This document shows, piece by piece, positions 1-11,533 of a stretch of DNA of 64,000 nucleotides. How positions within the stretch are numbered: the stretch's first letter is position 1; each line of letters opens with the position of its first letter. This DNA comes from Bathynomus jamesi (taxonomy: Eukaryota; Arthropoda; Malacostraca; Isopoda; Cirolanidae), in contig JAJOZX010009449.1 in assembly GCA_023014485.1 (NCBI GenBank), positions 62,001 through 126,000 on the forward strand. The letters are read 5' to 3'. A model generated the notes under the pieces. The model was not told where the DNA came from. It was given only the letters and a program-made list of their open reading frames with translations, and did no database searches. The translations under genes were made by a program, and so were the position numbers.

Positions 1-259
1 CCCTCGAGTAGACGCTAGAAATTGTAGAAGAAAGTATCCACAAAAAACAACAAGGAAAAGAAGCAGGTTTGAGGGACAAAAGAGGTCAATGTTACGCAAG
101 AGAAAGAGTGACTAAAAAATAAAAAGTGCAAAGACGTCAGAAAAATAAACAAACTGGAGAACAAAGATTGCGTCATACAGGATCTAACTGAGAACCATAC
201 AGAGGAAGGAGACTGTATAAGCGATGAAGGTTCATTAAAATTACTTTCAAATTTTGCAA
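1..259 (+). pseudogene. L2/CR1-like LINE, connector segment (unit copy I, cut by window edge)
   Basis: This is the middle of a + strand non-LTR retrotransposon whose EN part lies before the window. The same DNA follows an EN domain at 7,556-8,150 and at 43,019-44,190, which is how I assign it. Translated, it gives a basic, Lys/Arg-rich linker between endonuclease and reverse transcriptase, with frameshifts. It stops at 259, where a - strand LINE is inserted, and resumes at 2,207. The uninterrupted version at about 44,190-44,700 shows that the two flanks were once contiguous. It is a relic with no intact frame. Confidence 0.7.
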
Positions 260-2206
260 TTTTTTTAATTGAATAACCTTTATTAATAATAAAATAAATA
301 CAGTAGTCTATTTACAATTTTTACAATGACATGAATAATTGTGAAGCTCGACTATTTATTTTATTTAATTTGGCCCTTAAGCTTTAGGCTTTACTGGGTC
401 TTATTAAAAATAAGCAGGTAGTTATAAATTAATAATAAATAAGTATTATTAATAGTTAAAACTTGTATTACAATATTAAACAATATTAATGGACAATATT
501 AAACATTATTAGTGGACATTAATGCAAGATTTTTGTTAGTATCCCATTATTAATTGGGATTTCAACTTGGTTTTAAACAAATTTACATTCACACTATTTT
601 TTATATCGGCATGCAAGCCATTCCATAGTTTCAATCCAATGAAAATGGGTAGTTTTTGAGATGAAGACAATCTAAATTGAGGTATAACAAACTTTGATCT
701 TCTGGTCTGATACGAGTGGATTTCTTGATGAGTTACAAAATATCTATCTACCTATTGCAAATTAATGATTTTGTTCTTACACTCGTAAATAAAAATAAAA
801 TGTGCCAGTTTGGTTATATCGTTGAGCTTTAGTAGGTTTAGCTCTTTAAATAATGAACTAGAATGATCAAGGAAATCAGCATCAGATAATAACCTTATTG
901 CTCGTTTTTGGATGATAAAGATATCATTTAATGCGTTGTTAGCGGAGTTTCCCCAAACAAGGGTGCAGTATGTTAAATAAGGAAGAACAAGAATATGATA
1001 GTCAATAAAACTTGTTTAGGGACTACATTTCTAAGTTTAAACATTATAGCAACGCTCCTTGAAATCTTTCTCGCGATATAATTTACATGATCACTCCATT
1101 GCAAATTCTTATCTATCATTACACCATGAAATTTTGTTACAGTACACTCCTTTATGGCGATTTCATTAACATTAAGTTCATCAAGATATATTTCTTTTAT
1201 TAGTAAAAATCATGAAATTTGTTTTACTGGTATTTAGGAAGAATTTATTGGTGGTCAACCATTTCATTACACTGATGAATTCTGAATGAAATATATTCTT
1301 AGCTGTATTAACATCTTTGCAAGAAAAAGAGAGTTGTATCATCTGCAAACATTATGAAGTTCAGTATATCAGATGAACGTGGAAGGTCATTTATATATAA
1401 TAAAAATAACAGTGGACCCAGAACTGAGCCCTGTGGCACACCATGTTTGATAAGCGCTTTAGTGGAGCAAACCTTATTTACTGATACAAAATTATATCTC
1501 TTGGACAAATAACTTTTAAACAATCACTGACTGCTCCTCTAAAGCCGTAACAATACAATTTATTAAATCTAATATTATGGTCTATTACATCAAACGCCTT
1601 ACTCAAATCCATAAATATTGATATCATTATTTCTTTGTTCTCCTTAGCTATATTTACATTTTCCATAAGATTTGAAATAGCCATTTCCGTTGTTTTATTA
1701 TTACGGAAGCCATATTGATTTGGAAATAATAAATTGTAGGATTCTAAATATCGTTGCATTCTACTTTTTACAATTTTTTCAAAAACTTTGCTAAACACAC
1801 CGGCCTGTAATTTGTTGCTAGTGTAGGATCACCCCTTTTAAAAAGGGGTGTTATACAACCGGTTTTTAGCATTGATGGGAATATTCCTTTGAAAATACTT
1901 TGATAATTTTATCCAAAGTTACAGATATCTTATATTTAACAAGTTTCAATATAGGTACAGGAATGTTATGAATGTTATTTTTTGTATTTTTTAACTTACC
2001 AATAATATTCTGGACCTCAGTAGAGGTAGCAGGAACAAAAGAAAATGAATTTAGTGGGCTGGGTGGCGCATATTCTAGAGGTGAGTGATCATTATTTATT
2101 AATTGTGAGCGAAGCTTATCCGCTATTGAAGTAAAATGTGCATTTAAAGAGTCTGCAATAGTAGTATCATCAGTAATTTCTTTATCAACAACATTTAATT
2201 TCTCTA
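260..2206 (-). mobile_element. 5'-truncated CR1-type LINE, copy A (RT fragments)
   Basis: A non-LTR retrotransposon on the - strand; its 5' side is at 2,206 and its 3' end at 260. Recognisable reverse transcriptase pieces are: TNYRP region near 1,810-1,830; LSKAFDVIDH (motif A) near 1,580-1,610; HGVPQGSVLGPLLFLLYINDL (motif B) near 1,385-1,450; and FADDTTLF (motif C) near 1,330-1,350. Frameshifts split the frame around 1,478-1,523 and at 1,798. The 3' end is a short A-run (aattaaaaaaa on the - strand) and the element is bracketed by TTGCAA (254-259 and 2,207-2,212). There is no EN domain, so it is 5'-truncated. The CR1/Jockey-group placement rests on motif spelling. Copies at 8,405 and 51,810 share the same 5' end, so they come from duplication rather than independent insertion. 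Confidence 0.85.
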
Positions 2207-2800
2207 TTGCAAAATGAAAGAAGAAAAATCACGAGACTATCAATGAGACCTTTGAAGAATGAAAACAATGCTTTAATTGATGATATAAAAGAAGTATCCG
2301 AAATACTAAGAGCTCGGTATGAATCAGCTTTCAATATCCCTAAAACTGATAAACTAATGTGACAGAAATGCGTTCTTTAAAGAAGAATTACGAGGGCAAA
2401 GTATAACGGACTCCGAATTCACAATAGATAATTTTTAGTTTTTCTTTTTAAATGAATATTATACTATAATATGGGATTTATATCCTGCCAATAGAGCTTT
2501 ATTACATAATGCTGATGATAATGATATTCTGTTTTGTTCTGATATAAAAATCATTTGCAGCGTTCAGACACGAGTAACATTATTATAAATTTATGGAGTA
2601 ACTTTTTATTTTATTTATATAAAACTCTCCTTCATTATTAATTTAATATGGTTGATTTATGGTAGATGTATTCGGTTAAGATTTAGGCCAAAGGAAGGAT
2701 CACATTACATATATGAAAAACGTAAAGCTACTCTGGCCTATTAAGGTCATCCAAGTCTAAAATGATCTAAAGATACATTGTAAAATTGAAATTTGCAAAA
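2207..2800 (+). pseudogene. L2/CR1-like LINE, pre-RT segment joined to 3' tail; RT missing (copy I)
   Basis: The + strand LINE resumes after the insertion. About 2,213-2,345 encodes a typical pre-RT stretch in broken frame: LKNENNALIDDIKEV, then ARYESAFNIPKTDKL. The reverse transcriptase that should follow is absent. At about 2,650-2,760 the sequence is instead a LINE 3' tail containing GGCCTATTAAGGTCATCC, which also occurs in diverged form in the core of the big palindrome (near 21,810). This is an internal-deletion derivative. The same join occurs in the copies at 10,319, 44,460 and 53,719, so the deletion predates their duplication. Confidence 0.65.
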
Positions 2801-3160
2801 CATCATTTTCAGATTAGATATATCATTAAATTATTTCCAAAGCTACCAAAACAGCATACATTAATCGAGTTAAAATATACTTTACTTAAACAAGAATTTG
2901 AATTGTTTCTGTAAATTCACTTAATTGTACGTTAATATTAGATTTTTTTTTCTAATAGGTCGTAAGCTTGATTCAGTTATTTTGGTCAGTCTCTTTTTGG
3001 GTAATTTTATTTGAGTGGAACGTGGGTTGTAGAAGAAATAAATAAGTAAAACTATTTAACAATGTGAGCTTATAATAACCATTTTAAGTTGCATTTTCTT
3101 CTTCCGTCTCATCGTACGTCCAGTTTAAAGAGAGTAGAAACAGGGAAGCAGTTTTAATGT
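2801..3160. other. AT-rich unit interior, no gene seen
   Basis: This is repeated nearly verbatim at about 10,900-11,340, 32,800-33,210, 46,560-46,905 and 54,340-54,746. No coding potential, TIR or structured RNA was recognised. It serves mainly to align copies of the composite unit. Confidence 0.5.
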
Positions 3161-3235
3161 GGATCGTAGCTCAGTGGTAAAACAATGGGTTTCGGATAAC
3201 GGGTCTGCGGTCGAATCTCTCTGGTTGCTTCCCGT
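3161..3235 (+). repeat. tRNA-like Pol III promoter module (SINE-like), copy I
   Basis: TAGCTCAGTGG matches the tRNA A-box consensus, and about 35 nt later GGTCGAATCTC resembles a B-box lacking one T. The T-stem and acceptor stem do not pair properly, so this is not a functional tRNA gene. It looks like the head of a tRNA-derived SINE. Near-identical copies start at 11,341, 33,212, 46,907 and 54,747, each at the same place in the composite unit, so they were copied with the unit rather than transposed separately. Confidence 0.5.
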
Positions 3236-4400
3236 TCTTCTTTGGCTGAAGGGTGAAAACTAGAAGCCACCATGGTGATGGCGGGGGTTTCCTAATAGTC
3301 CATGACATTGGGCCTCCCGCCGTTGATTCAAGCATGAGCTAGTTACTGGCAAATGAAGCCATATAGCGAGTGAAAAAGCGAAATTTCGCTGTATTCTGCA
3401 TCAGAGATGTTTTGTACGCGCAGTAATTTTAATACTTTTTAAATTTACCGCAACTCTATTGGCTCACGCCAACTAACGCGCGACCTCATTGCCCTAACTT
3501 CTATTTTTATTACTAGCTTCATCGGGAGTCGAATTCCCGACCACGACAACCGACTATGGGCGATTGTTGTTCCAAGAACCTTAATTAATTACTATCCTTT
3601 TTACAAAATCCGAACAAGGTTGTTTTATTTCACTGAAACTAGTAAAAAAGTGAGATTAAAAATCTGCATATTGTATGTAATATGAAAATCACAATGCACA
3701 ACATACTACTACTATACTTGGAATGGTCAACATTTGCAGTTTTGTTTATAAGAAGCATTTCTTTATATATACTGATTGATATCTGCGGCGGTGCGGCTGT
3801 GGATTCGCACTGAGTTCAGGATTACATGGTCACACTGCTCGTAGGCACACTTCGACACTGTGGTAAAATGAGTTCCGGATGTTGCATGTTTTTTTGTTAT
3901 TGTTTTAATACCGATAGTGAAAACCCTAAATTATTAACATAAAAACAATATTCCATTCATGAAGTGCTTGACCACCAAATTCTAATCTAAATAGCTTTTT
4001 AATTCATTTAGATAACTTAATGTGGAGCTTTTATAAACCAAATACCTTATACTTGTGACTATGAAAAGTGAGTCAGATCCTCTACTATTATCCTTTCGCG
4101 TCTTCAACTCTGGTAATCGAACAGCAGTCTAAAACTGGTAATATGCCCCTTGTGAATTATAGAATCCTAATTTTAGAAGTTATCGGTGATCAGTACCCTT
4201 ACATTATAAAAATAACACTGCACGGGTCGCTACAGGAAAACATTTGAATATAGACTATTTTCATAAGTTAACGAAACAAAATTTATTGTAAATGTAGATT
4301 AACTGTTGCCTTTGAACGAACCACATCGTACGTTTCATTTTCTCTACAATTCCTTGTTTCATACTTTGGATCACCTGAAGATCAGGGCCCTCAGCCTTCT
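3236..4400. other. Unit interior; possible second tRNA-like T-arm on the minus strand
   Basis: No protein was recognised. Around 3,521-3,540 there is a T-arm-like hairpin (CGGGA, 7-nt loop, TCCCG). On the - strand of the better-preserved copy near 55,107-55,125 it reads GGATTCGACTCC, close to a B-box. A clear A-box at normal distance is missing. The region contains two natural empty sites: CACGCCAACTAA at about 3,465 (filled by a hAT at 33,526) and GGTCAACAT at about 3,725 (filled by a 90-bp MITE at 34,723). Confidence 0.4.
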
Positions 4401-4534
4401 TTAGTTAGCCTAATAAGGCTAACTAACGAAAATATCACGACTTAACCTTACCAATCGTTAGGTCAACTGTACGCCCTTGACGAATGGTTAGGGTAGGTCG
4501 TGATTTTTTCGTTAGTTAGCCTTATAAAGCTAAC
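4401..4534. repeat. Short palindromic MITE-like element (TTAGTTAGCC ends)
   Basis: The left end TTAGTTAGCCTAATAAGG and the right end CGTTAGTTAGCCTTATAAAG belong to imperfect inverted repeats that include ATCACGACTTAACC and its complement. Inside is the motif GTTAGGTCAACTGTACGCCC, which recurs at about 32,345-32,370, 37,610-37,630, 46,365-46,390 and 57,630-57,650. There is no coding capacity. Other unit copies have AT-rich DNA here, so it inserted or replaced sequence in this copy only. Superfamily unknown. Confidence 0.5.
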
Positions 4535-4652
4535 TGCTCGTATAGTCTTACTAATAAAGTATATGACGCCATTTATTTTTTGTTCATTTTTCCCACTACT
4601 TTTTTGGGGGGGCTAACCTGGAGTGGATGTTAGGGTATTTGTTAGGCTCTCG

Positions 4653-4654
<2 letters not shown>

Positions 4655-4707
<53 letters not shown>
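4655..4707. repeat. (AT)n microsatellite
   Basis: A pure AT dinucleotide run directly abutting the mariner at 4,708, whose TA target lies within it. It continues after the mariner at 5,119-5,142, so the mariner split one AT tract. Confidence 0.95.
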
Positions 4708-4710
<3 letters not shown>

Positions 4711-5118
4711 GGTGGGCCGTAAGTTTCCATACATAGGAAAATTTAAACTTATGGTCTTCACGTGCGTCGGTATTTGGATCAGCAGTTTCCGGATGCTTGG
4801 ATTGGTCGGCGTGGTCCTGTGGAGTGGCCTCCCAGATCCCAGATCTCACCCCCTTGATTTCTATCTTTGGGGGCACTGAAGGCCATGGTGTATCAGGAAA
4901 AGATACGAGACATAAATCATCCTAAAGGAACGTATCACCAACGCCATACAAGCATAACGTCAACTGTGCTAATGCGTGTTCATCAACAGTGGGGAACACG
5001 TATTGAAATGTGTTTTCAAAACAATGGCAACCATGTAGAGCATATTATATAAATAAAAATGGTTGTCCATAAAAAAATGTTTATTTTTCCTATGTATGGA
5101 AACTTACGGCCCACCCTG
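4708..5118 (+). mobile_element. Mariner (DD41D type), internally deleted copy
   Basis: The inverted repeats start CAGGGTGGGCCGTAAGTTTC, and TA lies on both sides. Right after the left TIR the sequence jumps to the C-terminal catalytic region on the + strand: [19 protein letters not shown], then GPVEWPPRS. The 5' half of the transposase, including the first two catalytic Asp residues, is deleted. A longer relative is at 11,534-12,288. In that copy, counting from D of DGAPPH to D of PLDF gives 41 intervening residues, which is DD41D spacing (rosa-like mariners). The frame is broken after the PPRS stretch and the copy cannot be autonomous. Confidence 0.88.
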
Positions 5119-5142
<24 letters not shown>

Positions 5143-5149
<7 letters not shown>

Positions 5150-6990
5150 GCGGAACCATGGGCGACCGGCCCTAAAAATGCCTCCTATATTCGAAAGAGA
5201 GCCGAAATCAAGGTTTTGAAGACTGATGACGTTATTTTTGTTTTTAATTTTGAAAGAATGTGTAGTGTGTAAAATGAAGAATTGAGGGAGAAGTGTGTTT
5301 GTCTGTCGCTGCACTCTCTCCATTCTTTTGCAATATGTCCTGTCGTAAATATGGGGACCAGAAATGAACGCAGTATTCCAGGTCGGGATGTACTTCGGAA
5401 TTATATAATGTTAGCATCGTTTTCTGACTTGCTGTAAATTCAGATGATCTACCAATAAAAATATAGGTTAAGGTTCTATTCGCTTTTCTGACCGCTTCGA
5501 TACATTGCTTACTCTGAGTGTCGGCAGCAATAATACCAAAATCTCTCTCCCGTTATACTCGTTAGTGTCTTATCGCACATAAAATATTCTTTAACATTGT
5601 TTCTACCGATGTACACTCCAATAATTTATCATATATCTTCTTGAATCTACAAACTTTCTGCCGCTGATTTTGTTCGTCCCCCTAGTTTGGCATCATCCGC
5701 AAATTATGAAACTATACTCTTAATTCCCAAGTCGATGGATGTCGTTGATATAAATAATAAAAAGAACTGGTCCCACAACTGATCCCTGAGGCATGTAGCT
5801 AGTTACACTGTTCCAGTTGGACGCTTTGCCATTAATGACCAGTCTTTGTTTACGTCCACTTAGCCAATTTCGATTAATTTGAGAACATTACCATCAATTC
5901 CGTGAGAATGAAGTTAGCTGTAATCTTCTGTGTGGAACTTTATCAGACGCTTTGTGAAAATCGAAATGTATATAAATCTACCATGTAACTTTCGCAATAT
6001 ATATTTACAATATCATTAACCAACTACTAAAGTCGCACTAATGGGACGATAATTTCTCGAAAGCGATGTCCCCTTTTTTTTTTTTAAATATTGGCGAAAT
6101 GTTTGCCAGTTTCCAGTCGAACGGAACTTCTCCAAACTGTAACAATTTATTATTATTATTATTATTATTATCATTATTATTATTATCATCATTATTAAAC
6201 ATATATGAAAGAGGAGAGACGAGTGCGCAGTTCATTTCTTTAATTACCCTGGGGTAGAGCATATCTGCACCGGAAGTTTTATTAGGATTAATTTTACCTC
6301 TGGCCGAGAGTAGCTCAGTTTCACTAATGGTAAAATTGTAAAGCTTTAAATGATCATTACTGATCATGATCACGAGAACAAGAATGTTGTCCACAATTTC
6401 GTTACTGAAGACGGAAGAGAAGAATTTACTTAAAACTTTCGTTATTTGTAAGTCATCATAAATTTGTTCGTTGTTTTCGACTGTGAATGAACCAATAGTC
6501 TGCGAAGTTACATTTTTATTCATAACATAATTATAGAATTCCTTCGGATTCAATTTTATTTGGTTCAATATATATAACCCATAGTTCTGCTTACTTTTTA
6601 TAAGTTTTTGTCTTCTCTTTTTACGTAATGGGATATTACTTGATTCAAAACGTTTAAAATAATTATATGAAGAAGTCCATGCGCCATTAATATCATCACG
6701 CGATAAATCTTCATCCCAATTACTGGTCGAAAATTGCAGTTTTGTCACAAAATTAAGTTTTTAAAATCCAAAACGTATATCCAGCCTCTCTGAATTATGA
6801 ACATTAATTTTAATTTCAAAAGTTATTTGCCTTTGATCACTGGTGGAGTTGTCTCCTACAAATATATTAATTAAGTCTAGGTCTGTACTTAAAACTAAAT
6901 GTAGAAGAATATTGCGTTCTCTAGGGAGTTCCTTGACCATTTGAAAAAATGAACTAAATAAAGATTGCTTGAAAGTGTGTAATATTAAGA
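5143..6990 (-). mobile_element. Second L2/CR1-like LINE, minus strand (copy I)
   Basis: Read on the - strand from 6,990: an EN C-terminal region with an SDQ (SDH-like) motif, frameshifted here; an open stretch at 6,748-6,038 with TKLQFSTSNWDEDLS, the FYNYVMNKNV region and NPNKTSGADMLYPRVI; RNYRPISATLVV near 6,040; motif B PQGSVVGPVLFIIYINDI near 5,740-5,795; motif C FADDAKL near 5,684-5,704; and finally EYCVHFWSPYLR near 5,345-5,380, typical of the C-terminus of these LINEs. The EN-linker-RT-thumb order is canonical. Several frameshifts make it non-functional. A parallel copy is at 48,772-50,640, with truncated copies at 35,691 and 56,100. A (TTA)n run lies inside at 6,148-6,198. Confidence 0.8.
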
Positions 6991-7555
6991 TGAAACTAAG
7001 CTTAAATAGTCAAAGTAGAATCAGTGCAATTATTTATAAGTACATGAAATATTAATTTATCATGCCTAAATCTAAAATATGCTTTTCATTTGAAAGTAGG
7101 GAAAAGCATTTAGTTAGACTAATTTTTAATTGAAAGAAAACGATTTCATAGAGAACTGACTTGTATTATATTGTTAAAAAGGATAACTATTTTTTTTAAA
7201 ACTTGTTACAACTTGTTCCTAGATTTACATATGCATAATTTAAACCTTTCAAAGGTTCCGCGAGATGATTCCTCATTTGACGAAGGTCAAGCTTGTCGCT
7301 CCCCTCTCGAGTTGGCCTGGTGAAGTAGTGAGTTGGTTTCTTGTACTCTCCACCTCTCATAGCCAGGTACGCCCGGCTGATCGGGGATTGTTCTGAGCTT
7401 GGTGTCTAATATTCTTTTGAAGATGTCCACTGCAACCCCAGTGCAACATCCGAGAATTGAAGAGAACAAACGCAGAAGGAAATTACCAGGCGATCAATGA
7501 AAGGAAGATGTGCTATCCATACACACGGAAAAACACGTGGCAGAAATTATAGTAA
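6991..7555. other. Unit junction, no gene recognised
   Basis: An AT-rich stretch, then a less AT-rich block (7,243-7,470) starting with CCTTTCAAAGGTTCCGCG. It is repeated at 50,894-51,115 ahead of the next unit. The open - strand frame of 60 codons here matches no family I know; its conservation between copies reflects recent duplication. Confidence 0.4.
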
Positions 7556-8404
7556 GTGAAAGTACTACGAGGAATAGGAATGGCAAATGTTGAAAAATTA
7601 AAAAATATACTGATTGTAATATACAGACTTCCAAACACACCAACTATAACATTGTCAGATACCATTACAGAGGTCACAAACCTGATGAAAGTTATAAACT
7701 CCTCGACCCTCAGTGCTAATCATTGCGGTGACTTTAATTCTTCATTTATGAAATACAAAAGTATATGAAGAAATTTATGTATAAACGAAGACGAGGGAGG
7801 CACACGGGAAGACCAGGAGCAGGCAAAAATGCTGTTATGCCTAACTGGTGAATTTCTTAACACAAGAAATAACAAACTATCAGAGAAAACAACTGCCCAG
7901 ATTTGCTTTTTTCAAACGACAGCAACCTAATTGATAACGGAAATATCCCTAGCTATTATATCATATCACAACTGATTCAAATAATAATCAATGTAAAAAC
8001 AACAGATGAAATAACACGCTATAGAAAGAGGCAAATTCAAAATTTTTAATCTTTACTCCAATGCTATAAATTGGGAAGGTATTACATCCAGCATGGAACC
8101 AGTAGACTAGAAAACCGTCTTTAAAGATAAGACAAAGAAAAACATGCTAATAACCCTCGACTAGACGCTAGAAATTGTAGAAGAAAGTAACCACAAAAAA
8201 ACAAGGAAAAAGAAGCAGGTTTGAGGGACAAAAGAGGTCAATGTTTCAAGAGAAAGAGTGACTAAAAAATAAAAAGTGCAAAGACGTCAGAAAAATAAAC
8301 AAACTGGAGAACAAAGATACAGGATCTAACTGAGAACCATACAGAGGAAGGAGACTGTATAGAAGCGATGAAGGTTCATTAAAATTACTTGTCAAATTTT
8401 GCAA
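7556..8404 (+). pseudogene. L2/CR1-like LINE EN domain and connector (copy II)
   Basis: The + strand encodes part of an APE-type endonuclease: MANVEKLKNILIVIYRLPNT, then a GDFN (here CGDFNSSFMKYKS), then GTREDQEQAKMLLCLTGEF in a shifted frame. The DFN triad and the RPPNTP-like stretch are characteristic of LINE EN domains, which nick target DNA. The expected upstream catalytic Glu region is not recognisable. After a frameshift the connector runs to 8,404, where a - strand LINE is inserted. Parallel copies are at 43,019, 51,238 and 62,119. Confidence 0.75.
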
Positions 8405-10318
8405 TTTTTTTAATTCAATAACCTTTATTAATAAAAAATAAATACAGTAGTCTATTTACAATTTTTACAATGGCATGAATAATTGTGAAGCTCGACTATT
8501 TATTTTTATTTAATTTGGCCCTTCAGCTTTAGGCTTTACTGGTCTCTTATTGAAAATAAGCAGTGTTATAATTAATAAATAAGTAAATAAGTATTATTAA
8601 TAGTTAAAACTTGTATTACAATATTAAACAATATTAATGGACAATATTAAACATTATTAGTGGACATTAATGCAATATTTTTTGCTAGTATCCCATTATT
8701 AATTGGGATTTCAACTTGGTTTTAAACAAATTTACATTCACACTATTTTTTATATCGGCATGCAAGCCATTCCATAGTTTCAATCCAATGAAAATGGGTA
8801 GTTTTTGAGATGAAGACAATCTAAATTGAGGTATAACAAACTTTGATCTGTTTCTGGTCTGATACGAGTGGATTTCTTGATGAGTTACAAAATATCTATC
8901 TACCTATTGCAAATTAATGATTTTGTTCTTACACTCGTAAATAAAAATAAAATGTGCCAGTTTGGTTATATCGTTGAGCTTTAGTAGGTTTAGCTCTTTA
9001 AATAATGAACTAGAATGATCAAGGAAATCAGCATCAGATAATAACCTTATTGCTCGTTTTTGGATGATAAAGATATCATTTAATGCGTTGTTAGCGGAGT
9101 TTCCCCAAACAAGGGTGCAGTATGTTAAATAAGGAAGAACAAGAATATGATAGTCAATAGAACTTGTTTAGGGACTACATTTCTGATAAACTAATGTGAC
9201 AGAAATGCGTTCTTTAAAGAAGAACCATGAAATTTTGTTACAGAACACTCCTTTATGGCGATTTCATTAACATTAAGTTCATCAAGATATACGTTTCTTT
9301 TATTAGTAAAAATCATGAAATTTGTTTTACTGGAATTTAGGAAGACTTTATTGGTGGTCAACCATTTCATTACACTGATGAATTCTGAATGAAATATATT
9401 CTTAGCTGTATTAACATCTTTGCAAGAAAAAGAGAGTTGTATCATCTGCAAACATTATGAAGTTCAGTATATCAGATGAACGTGGAAGGTCATTTATATA
9501 TAATAAAAATAACAGTGGACCCAGAACTAAGCCCTGTGGCACACCATGTTTGATAAGCGCTTTAGTGGAGCAAACCTTATTTACTGATACAAAATTATAT
9601 CTCTTGGACAAATAACTTTTAAACCAATCACTGACTGCTCCTCTAAAGCCGTAACAATACAATTTATTAAGTCTAGTATTATGGTCTATTACATCAAACG
9701 CCTTACTCAAATCCATAAATATTGATATCATTATTTCTTTGTTCTCCTTAGCTATATTTACATTTTCCATAAGATTTAAAATAGCCATTTCCGTTGTTTT
9801 ATTATTACGGAAGCCATCTTGATTTGGAAATAATAAATTGTAGGATTCTAAATATCGCTGCATTCTACTTTTTACAATTTTTTCAAAAACTTTGCTGAAC
9901 ACAGATAATGAACACACTGGCCTGTAATTAGTTGCTAGTGTAGGATCACCCCTTTTAAAAAGGGGTGTTATACAACCAGTTTTTAGCATTGATGGGAATA
10001 TTCCTTTGAAAATACTTTCATAATTTTAGCCAAAGTTACAGATATCTTATCTTTAACAAGTTTCAATATAGGTACAGGAATGTTATGAATGTTATTTTTT
10101 GTATTTTTAATTTACCAATATTCTGGACCTCAGTAGAGGAAGCAGGAACAAAAGAAAATGAATTTAGTGGGCTGGGTGGCGCATATTCTAGAGGTGAGTG
10201 ATCATTATTTATTAATTGTGAGCGAAGCTTATCCTCTATTGAAGGAAAACGTGCATTTAAAGAGTCTGCAATAGCAGTATCATCAGTAATTTCTTTATAA
10301 CAACATTTAATTTCTCTA
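8405..10318 (-). mobile_element. 5'-truncated CR1-type LINE, copy B (best preserved)
   Basis: The longest open stretch is 9,989-9,411, 192 codons. It contains CITPLFKRGDPTLATNYRPV, FRNNKTTEMAI, FMDLSKAFDVIDHN (motif A), HGVPQGLVLGPLLFLLYIND (motif B; Ser to Leu compared with GVPQGS) and FADDTTLFF (motif C). Upstream, 10,318-10,060 encodes the pre-RT region (LRSQLINNDHSPLEYAPP). Downstream, 9,451-9,191 is the thumb region with FMIFTNKRNVYLDELNVNEI. The ADD catalytic pair is present. TTGCAA repeats (8,399-8,404 and 10,319-10,324) flank it. It lacks the 5' EN, carries a frameshift at 9,411-9,451, and near 9,183-9,225 some of the sequence found in the other copies is missing. Confidence 0.87.
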
Positions 10319-10900
10319 TTGCAAAATGAAAGAAGAAAAATCACGAGACTATCAATGAGACCTTTGAAGAATGAAAACAATGCTTTAATGATGATATAAA
10401 AGAAGTATCTAAATACTAAGAGCTCGGTATGAATCAGCTTTCAATATCCCTAAAACTGATAAACTAATGTGACAGAAATGCGTTCTTTAAAGAAGAATTA
10501 CGAGGGCAAAGTATAACGGACTCCGAATTCACAATAGATAATTTTTAGTTTTTCTTTTTAAATGAATATTATACTATAATATGGGATTTATATCCTGCCA
10601 ATAGAGCTTTATTACATAATGCTGATAATGATGATATTCTGTTTTGTTCTGATATAAAAATCATTTGCAGCGTTCAGACACGAGTAAACATTATTATAAA
10701 TTTATGGAGTAACTTTTTAGTTTATTTATATAGAACTCTCCTTCATTATTAATTTAATATGGTTGATTTATGGTATTCGGTTAAGATTTAGGCCAAAGGA
10801 AGGATCACATTACATATATGAAAAACGTAAAGCTACTCTGGCCTATTAAGGTCATCCTAGTCTAAAATGATCTAAAGATACATTGTGAAATTGAAATTTG
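10319..10900 (+). pseudogene. L2/CR1-like LINE pre-RT segment and 3' tail (copy II)
   Basis: Same arrangement as 2,207-2,800: relic pre-RT coding (ARYESAFNIPKTDKL near 10,420-10,465), missing RT, and a 3' tail with CTGGCCTATTAAGGTCATCC near 10,837-10,856. Small indels distinguish it from copy I, for example a missing base in the run before the pre-RT block. Confidence 0.6.
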
Positions 10901-11340
10901 CAAAACATCATTTTGAGATTAGATATATCATTAAATTATTTCCAAAGCTACCAAAACAGCATACATTAATCGAGTTAAAATATACTTTACTTAAACAATT
11001 TGAAAGATGTTTGCGTTTCCTGTAAATTCACTTAATTGTACGTTAATATTAGATTTTTTTTCTAAATAGGTCGTAAGCTTGATTCGGACATTTTCATGTT
11101 TGTTATTGTCGATATAAAGAATGGAGAAGTGGTCACGGTCTTTGTTTATTTTTTTTGCGTGTTCGTTACTGAAATCGGGTAGATTTTATTTGAGTGGAAT
11201 ATGGGTTGTAGAAGAAATAAATAAATAAAAGTATTTAACAATGTGAGCTTATAATAACCATTTTTAAGTTGCATTTTCTTCTTCCGTCTCATCGTACGTC
11301 CAGTTTAAAAAGTGTAGAAACAGAGAAGTAGTTTTAATGT

Positions 11341-11415
11341 GGATCGTAGCTCAGTGGTAAAACACTGGGTTTCGGATGACGGGTGGGTCCTGTTGTCGAA
11401 TCTCTCTGGTTGCTT
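11341..11415 (+). repeat. tRNA-like Pol III promoter module, copy II
   Basis: A-box-like TAGCTCAGTGG and degenerate B-box GTCGAATCTC as in copy I. Just downstream, at about 11,451, the unit jumps to sequence found 1.3 kb further on in copy I. About 1.3 kb of unit interior has therefore been deleted in this copy. Confidence 0.5.
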
Positions 11416-11533
11416 CCCGTTCTTTGGCTGAAGGGTGAAAACTAGAAGCCATACTAATAAAATGACTCCATTTATAATTTTTCTCACTATTTTCTGGAGC
11501 TAACCTGGAGTGGATCTTAGGGTCTTTGATATA

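Noticed and set aside
3161..3235. A functional tRNA gene
   Set aside because: The A-box is good, but the B-box lacks a base and the acceptor and T stems do not pair. The same defect appears in all five copies.
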